From positions 6,843,201 through 6,907,200 of the forward strand of contig OZ038422.1 in the NCBI GenBank assembly GCA_964036155.1: 64,000 bases of DNA, given 5' to 3'. This document shows, piece by piece, positions 26,201 to 38,200 of the stretch. The notes beneath the pieces were generated by a model. It made no database searches and was not told where the DNA came from. It was given only the letters and a program-made list of their open reading frames with translations. Position 1 is the first letter of the stretch. The number at the start of each line of letters is the position of its first letter. Both the position numbers and the translations under genes were made by a program. The DNA is from Diploscapter coronatus (lineage: Eukaryota; Nematoda; Chromadorea; Rhabditida; Rhabditidae).

Positions 26201-29200
26201 CTAGATGTTTTGTAAACTAATGATTGATACGATGTGAAAAGTTTAAAGTTAAGAATTGTGTTTGACGACTGAAATCTTTGGCATACTTGTCCAACTCCAG
26301 CTCCTCGAATTATGTCATGGTAATTATTCAAGCAAAACCGAGAAAAGATTGCTTGATTTCAAACTTAGGATAAGTGTTGTAAAAGTAGAAATTCTCAGAC
26401 CTCCGATAGTGAAACGAGATTGGCCTGCTAAAACATCGCCAGCAAGTTGTGAAATAATTGGTTGGAGCTGAATTATCGATTGGAAAAGTCATAAAATCCA
26501 TTCTACCGTAGTTGTCATGTAAGCATGATCAGTGGCATCAATCATGTGACTGACCAGATATTTGACTTCGCTCGAATTGCATGCTATTGGCGTACAGCCT
26601 GATGCCTGAACAGTCTTTCTATGACTATAACGAGATGTGTTGCATATTGAAATATAAAATATGAAAAAAAAACTTTGAACGTACGGTTGTTCCGGTTGGA
26701 TCTGAAAATGGGTTTTTTATCTGAAAATATGGCTCGAGCGAATTTACTCAATGTAGGAGAAGTGCTAATTGACGAAGGAGCTTGAGACGCAGAAGTCGGT
26801 TGAGCTGAAGAGCCAGTTCTTTTATCTAATGAAAATTGAATCTTGGTTGCAATTCTGATTCATTCAATTGTGCACAACATTCATTCTTCGAGGGTGGTCT
26901 TTATTCACCAAAACATATTATAGCCATTGAAATCATTTATAATGCTCTGATATGCTGGAGTTATTTAGGGTATATGATAGTGATAGGGAATAGTATAGGT
27001 AAGGATGGAGTATATTTCGTAATGACTTAGCTCAGAGTTTCATTATCATTACTGATGATTAAGCGTTCATTTCAACATGAATTCTAACCGTTTTGCAATG
27101 TCTATGCTTATAGCGAGAGAAATAAGCATTGGATAAGTATGAATAAGGATAAGTATGTTTATAGATTATCACTCAATTATCTTAACAATTGGCCTTGGTG
27201 AATAACGACCTACACTCTTCATTCTTCATTCGAATTACTCGCATGATCATTTCATTATCGTGAATGTGAATGTGAATCTGCATGGAAATCAGACCTAGGG
27301 AGCACTTTCATCAGACGAAAAGAAACTGTAGGGGGTAAGCCGCAGTGGGTTTCTGACGATCGTCCTCCCCAGGGTTGATGGAAATGCATCATGTGCAAAG
27401 TGAGTTGTCATTACGCAACCAAAAGTGAAAGTTGCTCGTGATTGTCTTCGAACCTTTGATGAGAACCTATGTTAGCTTTCGCACGTATGGGATATACGCA
27501 TGTTTATATACAGATATTACACATTGGAAGTAAATTCTTCGCTTGAAATGTTTCGGTAAAAACTGTCTTACTCATTTTAAGGTTATTTTTCCGTTTTATG
27601 AAAACTATTCCATTATTTAAAATTTTTACCTATCAGAATAGACTAAAGTCAAACCTGGTGAGGATGCAGGCGATGAAGCGACTGTTGTCGTTGGTATGGT
27701 GACAATAGCCTGTGTCGTTCCGTTGTATTCAGCAGGAACTTCTAAAGATGAATTAATGCCTTTTGATTCATTTCATAAGACTTGCTCTGTTCGCAGTAGT
27801 CTCCATAGAAGCCGTTAATGCACTGCAAATTGCCGCTCAAGATTTATTTAGGAACTTGAACAACCTGGCATATTCCTCTCGTTGGTGTGCCTCCATTTTG
27901 GCAAACTCTCTGGTCACAGAAATCTCCCCAGTGCTGCGGATCACAATTGCATTCTCCAAATTGATCAACTTGACCGTTTTCGCAGCGTGCAGAGTCTAAG
28001 AACAAATACAATAGTATTTTGCAGGATAAAGTCTTCAAAACCTGTATGTGACAGCGTCTTGTAAAAGAACGCTCGTTGATACATGTTCTTCGATGAATCT
28101 TTGCCAGTCACCGCGCATTGATAAAATGAGAATGAAGTGTTGAACTAATGAAAATTAGAGTTTGGATGAATGACTACGATAATCAGTATCTCGCAAATTA
28201 TGGAACGATCGAAATCTTGATGAATGTGAATGTTTTACTTTTCCAAAATAAATAGGCATATCAGATTAATTTCGATCTCTATATGGTCGAAATCTGTCAA
28301 TTTGGATCGTGTGAAATTTGTGATATATATCGTGGTCGATATTGGGCTTTTATTTGCGGATATTGTCTTGATCAACCTGTACCTGAATGGGCGATTCTGC
28401 TAAAATTGCACATGTTTCAGAGTCACGCGTGATGTTATAAAGTGACAAGGGAGTGTTATTCCGACCGACCCATGGATAGGTCGTATCGCTTGTCCAGCAA
28501 TCAAACAAATCGGGATAATCATAAAATCCTCCATTATAGTATGTAGTCGTGTACAATGAACTACTAGTGCCTGAAAGTTAGCTTTGATCCAAGTCAACCA
28601 TTAATCTATCTAGTAATATTATATCCATATAATAATATAGTATGGGTGAAAATTGCGGAAATCTCATTAGTTTTGAGCTATTCTGGCTTTATATGATGAG
28701 ATTGGTCATGGATAAACACCTAAAATAGAAACAAAAGAAAAACCAAATTGTAAAATCTCGTAAATTCGATTTTATCCTGATAAATATGAAGCCTAAATCT
28801 GTTCATCCAGAAAAACTGATTTTGGGATCAAATGAAAGATCCCTAATTGTCTAAACCTCCTATAAAATTTCAGTCCGATTGGATAAGTCTAAGTATTATT
28901 TTTAGCTAAAAATATAAAAGTAGTTAGAAAAAGACCAAATAGCGCGTAAAAGAGAAAAATAAAAGAAAATAGATATGGTAGGATAGGTAGGGGGTAAGAG
29001 CGGCCATTATCCTAAAATTGATTGGAATTACTAAACGACGGATGTCTAACCACTCCCATCGACTCCTGCCACTAGTTATTTTTATAAAAATCAAAAAGCA
29101 AATTTTAAAATGACTAACCGATTCCCGAGAATGGTAGATTCTTGACATGATCTTTGGTTGGATCGCTTGTGAATCCCACTCGAACTTTGAAGTCCGATAT

Positions 29201-32200
29201 AATTCGAGCTTGAATATAACAGCTTCCACTCTTCATGACTGGATGTATTTCATATAGACCCCATGGCATTGACTGTGAAGATAGATCTGAGCAGTGATTA
29301 TATCCAGTGATTATGTGGAATATAGAATTTTGTATACCGATGGAAATGATCATCGTCGCCTCATTACTGAATATTATCATTCCGTTTGTTGCGAATGGAA
29401 TTTCGGCTTCTAAATTGAGTCGACTCGATTCTAATGAAGGAATTTAATTTACGATTGGGTCCTCTGAGCCACGTACTGCTCACATTAATACTGCCACTTG
29501 AAATGACGTAAAATATGACGGATTTTGCATTTGTTTCTACAGGAGAAGAATAATTTAGTCCATTATCATCGCACTTCTAGAAATTTACCCCACTCTCTTT
29601 TTCATCAAAATCTGGCCATGTCTCTCATTCGCTTCCTTCATTTTCAAACGTTTTCCTGTTTATCTAATAAGGCTTGTCAGAAATGATTGAAGAAGAGAAA
29701 GTCGTAAACGTCGCCAAATTGCGTTTCTAAACTCGACACCCCTTACTATTGCGCTACAGTCTCTTTACTCAACTCACTAACTAAAATAGATGTCTCAGGT
29801 AAAGTGGAGCGAGAGAACGTTTGAAAGTGAGAGAGCGAGTAAGAAGCTAAAAAAATGAGAGCCAAAGCCAGATTTTGGTGAAAAACGCTATATTTGATAG
29901 ACGAAACAGTAAAATAGCAATACCTCTCGACCATTTTCAAAGAGCAGACCCATTTCCTGTACCATACTGATAAGTACTGTGAACAACTACAAATTAATGC
30001 ATTTTCTTTGAACTTTTAATTCAATAACTGACTCTATCAAATTGGCCTTGATCGTTTTGAATAGGAATTATTCGTCCGTTGGATTGTCTCGTTACATAAA
30101 GCAGGTCAGAGTCACTCGAAAGTGATGGCATGTTATTTATGAAGACGTTGATCACATTGACCTATTATTTGTAAAAAAGACATTGAAAATTAGAATTATG
30201 CTACCTGAGTTCGGAATATTTGCTGCTTGCCAACATCGCCAGAATCGAAATGATTGGAAGTAGTGAACACGAAAATCTGATGCCAGTTTCGGACGCGCAT
30301 GCTATGGGCCTAAAATGGATCATTCAATGATCTATTATGATGGGACTAATTGAATTAGAATCATAATTTTCAGGAATTTCAATTCAAAAATTCCCCTCAA
30401 CTGTACAGATTTTTAATTTTGATAACTTCAGAATAGAAATTGAAACTTTTCTCGATCTGGAACTTTAGTCGGAATCAAAATTCTATTTCTCTTCTACTCG
30501 GAACCGAAATTCCGAACATTTCTGGCTGAAAATTATTTAAAAAAAAAAAAAACAAAAAACAACAAAAAACAAAAAAAACTAACAGCATCGATGGCTTCCA
30601 TCGTTCTGACAGGAGCGTTCTTAGAATTGTCCTGCTGAATCAGTTGAGAGAATTTAAAGTTGAATGCATCTGGATCAGATGTCGTCATAACTCGACGAAC
30701 GGCTAAAGTTGACTCGTTTTTGGCCAAACGATCTTTCAAAATACTGACATGTATCATCGAAGAGAATCAGCGAATAGTGTCGCTGAGTGTCCTGCAAATT
30801 CTTCGAAATCGCAGTGATGAACCGAGGGACTGTAGAGAGCAATTTATCGCGAACGCCCTGCATTGAGTCGGATGTTTCTACTACAATTGTTATCTAAACT
30901 TGGTGATAATGGAATCATTTTCTCTTAAATTATTGTGCAAAGAAAGCTGGCAATTTATCTTTGCACTTTACTAACCTGCTCAAATGACTGAACATAATCA
31001 TCATCAGCTACTAGGTAATTATATCCATCTGTGCAATTCACTGAAAAAACGCTTTTAATTCGAATTCTTCGGAAAAAATAGATTTATGGGTTGAAGAGTT
31101 TGCAAAGTAATCGTAATGGTTATCTGAAACTGCATGACATGCATGCTGCTATTTGTAATACGTGGCAAATGTAGAGGGTAAGGTAGGGAAATCTTTGTGT
31201 GATTTATTTGATTTCATGCATATCAAGGGTGCCATGAAATTTCGATTTAGAATTAAAATTGATCAAACTTGAAAGGTTTCAAAGAGCACAATCACTTCCG
31301 ATGTATTTTTATATTTGGCACTTTGATAATTTTTTTAATTCGGCCTCGTGACAACCCTGATGCATTCATGCAGTTTCCCGATTCCCTTCGGAATCCGAAT
31401 GAATCTCATCTTTGTTTCATCCGGATTCCGATTACTTTTCATAATATGCACCTGACTGATCGACACTTTCAAAGAACTCGTCTAAAGATGATGGTAAAAG
31501 TAATAAGTTGCTAAACGATCATACTGTCTTGGCAATTTGTTCCGGTGTAGCCCTGTGCACAGTGACAGATATTATTGATGTTGGTGGCTGAATGAGCATC
31601 GTTTTGAAAATATTGTATTAACAATCTCGGACCTCCATTGTGGCATCTGACATGCTCGCAGAATCGTCCATCAGCCTCCACAGGATTGCAGCCACACTCA
31701 CCGTTTATCGGCTCTCCCCCATTTGCGCACAAACCTTCTTGCAAATAGCAGTATAATCTCTTGGATCGAGTTATGATTGCTTCGGGAGTTTGGAATGTGG
31801 CCTGAATTTTTTAATTATCAAAGTTGGAAATTCACAGATACACATATTTATGTCTTGAAAATAATGCAATTTGTCATGTCATGCTATTTTCTATTTCGTG
31901 AAATTCAAAGCAGACTACTAAGTTGTGGTCAACAAAGAATAATTATTAGTCTTTGAAAACGATAATTTTAAACACGCAACGATTTTCAATTGAAAATATG
32001 TGTGTTATCTGTACTTTATTTCTATTCATCACATCTTCACACTTGAAACACATTTTTAACATTTTCTCTTACATGTGTGAATTCGGCGCAGAAAAACGAA
32101 GTTAAGCTCGCAACTTACCGTCACATACAAGCTGTCGTCTCGATTGGGGCAGTAGAACTTGTCCAGGAAGTAGTATTCATAAGTGCAACCGGCTCTGTCA

Positions 32201-35200
32201 GTCGAAGTTGCATCGTAGATCTTAGTTGCATTTCCAAAGGCATCTGTAGTGAGAATTTGAACTGAAGGAGGCGCTGACTGTAGCACGGTTGAAATGTGAG
32301 CCACCACATTGATTGGGGTGCCTAAAATGGTTAGGATAAATAAATAAATAAAATGATAAATGCCCACTCCAAATTGGTGAAGCCAAATCGTAGTCTATTT
32401 CCGGGTTATTGGCAAATGCAGAGAATACGTTCAAAGGACTGCGAATTACGGTTCGAAAATGGGTTGTGTAATTCGGATTCGCTTCTCCCGATGTAAATTG
32501 GATCGAATAACTGAAGCTTATAATGATAAAAATTGAGCAATATTTTCTTCTTCACACCCATTTTTGTTGATCTGCAGCTGAGACAGCTGGAAGATGCTGA
32601 CGAAGGGCAGTCCAGCGATCGAAGTAAGCGGTGCACTTTGCGACTGATCGTCCAAATTCGTGATTACCGCTGTGTAATTCTCAATCGACTCTGAATTTTT
32701 TCTCATTTTATGTTATTCACACAATATTTTCAACAAACCCGAATTGATGTATGCATAGTAGGAGGTCGTGCTGTTTTCGATGAAGAATGTCAAACTGGCA
32801 GGCAGGGGCGATTCAAATGCATTCAAGGTTTGGATGCTGAGGTGGGATGGACCATAAACGGATAAATACTGAAAATATATTTATCGTTAGTGAGGGTTGA
32901 AAAAATAAAGACTGGACAGCAGAAATGAGACTTTAATATTGAAAGACCCTTAGCAGTTAACAAGGAAACCAAAAGAAATATGGGAAAAAATCTCAAGAAA
33001 ACGCATTTTCTAGCAAAACTGCTTGCTCTCATCATTTGCTACAGAACTAAATTTACCTTCTTGATGATGTTGTCATAGTTTCCAGCATACATCCGACACA
33101 GATTCAGGAAATTTCCACCAGTTTCTTTAGCCAATTTGTAGTAAATATTCAAATCATTTTGTGTAGGGCAAGCTGTTTTGTCGTTGTTCGGAGGCGTTAA
33201 GATGATCGAAATTTCGAGTTCCAGCTCAATTGCTACATCTCTAAAATCGTAAGGCGAAACAACAATTAGCAATTCACAGCAAAATCTTACGCGAGCTGAG
33301 TGTAAACAGAATCACCATAAGTCGAATTCGGAGCTGAATCTGTGAACAGCATTACGGACGATTTGTAATAGACGAATCCTGTGTCAATTGCATAGCGCAT
33401 TGCGTCCAAGACTAATGGATTTCCTAATTCAGCAGAGCTGAAAGATAATTGTATTGATGATACCACCTTTCACATGGCTCGATCCTTCTTCGTTTCAGTT
33501 TTTTTCTTGAAATCATAATCTTAAAGAATGTCACTTTCATGCCAAACCTTCCGAGTTTCAAATTGAAAATGGAGCGTATCTGAGATTACGTTTAGGATAT
33601 TCTCGTGAAAATGAATTTGAGATTTTATCGCCTCGAAAAGTTATGATGTGAATACTGTCGATCTATCACCATTGTGGAGTTTCCGTGAAAAGTGCACATA
33701 TTGCACGATTGAAGTTTTTTTTTGAAAAATTTGAATTCGTAAATAAATGAAAAATAACTCGCTACACTACAAACAGCTCTCTTTATCCACTCTACCACGA
33801 CGCTCTTCCCTCAGGCTGCGTTGATATGGATTGAGGGGAGAAGACTTTCGAGAGAGAGAGACGGGTAATGCGTGGAGAGCGCAGAGAAACATAAAGGGAA
33901 AAGTTCAATCGCAATGCGCACTTTTTACGGAAGCTCTACAATGGCAAGCGATCGATAGATAGTAAAATCACTCAACCTGTAACTGATATCGTTGACAGCT
34001 TTCAGGAAATCAGTATCCATTCCGAAATTAGTGGTCTGGTTGAAGCTTTCTACATGTCCCAGAATGTTCTTCTTGAGATGGAATGTGGTGAGCAGGAAAT
34101 TCGTGAACATTCCAGTGCCGTTCATTTGCAAGATCATATCGTTGATTCCACCGGCAATATCGGCAGATGTCTAGAATTCCACTCATTATTTTTTTCTTGT
34201 AGAACTCGATACAAGATAAAAAATAAGATTCGTTCAACTTTTTTTTTTGCGATTTCCTATATGTCCACTTTCCTTGTCAGGCCTACACTCAGGAATTACT
34301 GATTACCAATTTGAATGAACAAAGGCGTGTTACTTGATTCTGTTGCCTATATTCAAAAACCCACAAATTAAAATATATGAACTCCTCGAGAAAATCCCAT
34401 TTTGATCTCACGATGTTAATGTTTTTATCGAGTAATCAGCAATAAAGACTGCTAGGAACAAAATAATCTCTACTACAACTTGCCGCGCGTTGCATTGTGT
34501 GTTCACCGCTAAGAAGGATACAAAAGTAACGCAGGCACCCGGCGGGCCACGCGATAATCAATTATTCCGAATAGCTTAGAAAAGGAAATATTGCTATTAT
34601 CGAGAGAAAACCTTCATCAAATTATGCGATAAGGCAATAAAATCATTTTAACAAAAGTTCTCCTCTTACCCAATTCATTGTGAGCGAATTCTGAACGATC
34701 AGTGCTATCGTTCTGTTTTTGAAGCTAAACTTGGGGTCGGGCTTGGGTTGGAAGCAGGAGACTGAAATAGATTTTCCTATCTGAGAAATCAGATTATTCG
34801 AGCTTACGCTGGTCGCAGAAATCGCCACCGTATCCTGAAAATGAGAATTTCTCTTCCAATGAGTTATTACGAATTGCATACCGACAGGACATTCGCAAGG
34901 ACCTTCATCGGGAGATGGAAACTGGTTCGGAGTTCCTCCATAGGCACAAAGAGGCATCTAAAGCAAGACGGCGTATCATATTTTACAACAGTAAGGAAAT
35001 AAATTCTCACTTCACAATTAGCACCTTCCCAGTGACTTGTACAAGCGCAACTACTCGGTCCAGTTCGACTACCGCCATTCAGACATTCGAAGGGAAGATC
35101 AGCGTGACCGTCTGAATGGAATTCGATAGAATCAGTTAGATTATGTCAATCAAGGATGAAGCAAAATATCAATGAATACTGCTGGACCCTTTTCGATCCG

Positions 35201-38200
35201 ATAATTCTGGTTTAAAAATCCCCTTCTCTCTCATCCCTTATATGAATCTAAAATCACCTGCGGAAATGCTGAATCCAGGAATAACTCGCGTGAAATTCCT
35301 ATTGCTCGACTGATAAGAGATGGCGATTTTGTTACTAAAATTCGCTAACGCACTTAAGACAGACGCTCTTTGTTCTTACACGTAAGGTCCTCCAGAGTTG
35401 TAGATTGGTTCAGATCTCACAATAATGAATGGCCAACTACATGACGAACTCCTATTTGTAGCCGATCTTCCAATTCTCTGCAATCTTCATAACGTGAAGA
35501 GGAAATTTAGCTAGATTTTACCAGCGGAGTTGTTCCATCTGTGGGGTCGATGATGTCTTGAGTTACATTCGTAACTGTATTTGTGAGTGTTGACGCAACA
35601 AAGGTGTTCTCTCCGATCTCTAAAATTGAAGCACTTTTCTTTTCATTCATCGTCATATCGTCATGAGTGCAGAAAATGAATGAGATTTTCGAGAAACAAC
35701 CGAGTATGTTCATCTTACAGATTATTTGATAATCGATATCGATCGTATTATCTTTAATGTAAAATGTTTTCGAAAATTACTTCACTGTATCACAAATTAA
35801 GTGTTCTTATCAATCAAAGCGATGCTTCGCATAATTTATCATGGAAACGCTTCTGCATTATTGGATTATCGGCTTATTTTCTAAGCCTTATTAGCAAGGA
35901 AGCAAATACTGACGATTAAATGCCGTAGCAGCTCCTCCATCTGCGTTCGGATCGTTTGCATTCGAGACGAGGATCGTGTCGGCCGAAATGACGAGCAGCC
36001 TCAGATTGTAGGGAGTGCCTCCCAAATTCGCTTTGATTCTCGCTGTCTGAGTAAAGTTGTACAGCTGAAAAAATATTCTATTTTGATGGAATCATAACTA
36101 ATTACAGTGAATTGTTGTCCAGAAATTGCAACCGGTAAAGTTCCGCCGCCTTCAGGAGCTAGTCCAGGAACTGAAGTTAAAGTTTCATACAGTTTTATTG
36201 GGAAACTGATACTAACGAGTCGTCTGTTGTGTGACAGAAATCAGCGCGTAAACAGTTTGGGTCGGATCATCACTTTCCACCTCGAAGGCATCGACTGTCG
36301 TCGCTCCAAACTTCACATGGATATTTTCCGTTTGATAAAAAACTGGCAGCATTTGAGTGATTATCTGAACATTTGCATAGGAAACTTTCATTTTTGAATC
36401 ACCGTATTCATCTCTGCGCTTTTGTTCGCCACAATGAAATCTCCGTGAGTTGCAGTGACGAAATTCTGCAGAACAGTGAATCCTGAGTCCGAAGTGTCAA
36501 ATGGGGTAGCTTGGGAAAGGAATATAGTTGGCTAAAATTTCCAGAGTTGGCAATGGCTAGTCAGTTCTTGTCCACCTTATTCCTCCAAGTAATAGTCTTC
36601 GCGACGTATTGAGTGTACGGGTTGCTGGCATAGAGATTTTGCACATCTGTGTCGTTGCCGTCGAGCGAGTCTGTGAAAACGAAAATCGTCGACATCGCAT
36701 ACATTTTCGCAGATCTGAGAAAGTTTGACTAATGGAATATCAGAATAGCTGTATTTTAACTAAATAAAATCCAACTCATTATTGAGAAAAATGATGTTGT
36801 CCGTTTATTCAACATCACACTTCAGCACATTTTATGGTTATCATGTGGATCTTACACTTTCTGTGCCTCGTAGATTGATCGCATTACTGGCTGTCTGTCA
36901 TCTCCATTTCCAGTCACTACGCCTTTCAGATATGTTATGAACTGCCCCTTAGTTTCGAAGTAATTCGATTCCAAGTAGAACGCCAGATCTAAATTGTTAT
37001 CATTTTATGGCTGAATCCTAGGTTATTGGAACTTCAAATTCTCACATCGCTAAATTCAATCTGATGTTGCGGTAAAAGTGAATTTGGATAAAAGATGAAA
37101 TTACAATAAGCAAAATTCGAACCGTTCATTTTAGTGAAATAGCGATATTTAGGAAGGAATAATGATTAAAAGATTTTTTTTCTAAACTCTCACTCGATTG
37201 TCTGAATCCGGCGAAGATGTAGCTGAGAATGGATTGCCCAGTTCGTTCATATATCGCGGTGAAGACATTATCGAGATTTTGGATGAGCAGATTGAGTTCC
37301 CATCCCATCGAGGATTTCTGCGAGAAAACGAGAATGAATGTTCTGTCGTAGAACTGGAAGGCTGATTCGACTGCTGGTTGGCAGCCTCCTGAAGTTTGGA
37401 TTGAATTAGTCAAGCAGTTTGACTTCTTTCATACCAAACTCGCAATGGGCAGAAATAAAGCCGGGAGGGCACCCGCATCGACCCTGATTTACCGGATCGT
37501 TCACGCCGTGATTCATGCACCTGAGCTTTTCTATCTTTCATGGGCATTTTAACAAGATCATATGGATAGAGTAAAAATGAACAAAAAAGACTAGTCTTGA
37601 GGGCCAAGTTAACTGTAAACCTATATTACGGAAGATGAGCTGAAACCTTCGTTGCCACGCTTATTTGATCACTTGTACATAATGTCGAGTCTCAATAAAG
37701 CTACTCGAGGAATTTTGCATCTATCCTGGCGCGATTCTGATGCGGCAATAGCATTGGATCAGCAGTCGCGCCAGAATCGCGTCAGGACAGATGCATCTTC
37801 TCTCCAGTAAGTTCAGAAAGAATTTGCAAAATTGTCCACTTTAGCCCTTGTCAAATGGCATTCGTTTGTTCCCAATAAATATCGTAAATTGCTCACATCC
37901 ACTGATCGCATTTCTGTCCTGTGACAAAAGGCGCGCAAACACAGGTCTGGTTCTTCAGCATCACTCCGTTGTTGCACAGGGAGTCATCTAACTGGTTCTT
38001 TTCCTCATGTGGAAGTCTTCGGGTTATCACTGGGATTTCGTCTGAACACTATTTATATAAATGCTACCTTCAATGACTTTTTCAACCAATTTTCCCTAGG
38101 AAGTACAACTCAGCATCATCTGCCTGTTCAAATCTGTCAATGATGTCGCTTCTTCCCAGGTTTGTCTCGGATGTGAAGTAGCCGTAGAAAATCACAGATG

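Noticed and set aside
26400..28000. Splitting the giant gene into an EGF gene and a VWA-like gene
   Set aside because: The linker exons keep phase across this region, and no new signal peptide, start after an acceptor, or stop was found; kept as the main alternative.
30538..30580. A/AAC-rich tract next to a giant-gene exon as an element tail
   Set aside because: No target-site duplication or body was found; it is simple sequence in an intron.
33765..33900. Possible inverted repeat with GAGAGAGAGA tract in a giant-gene intron
   Set aside because: Similarity of the two sides is limited to purine/pyrimidine-rich runs and is too weak to call an element.
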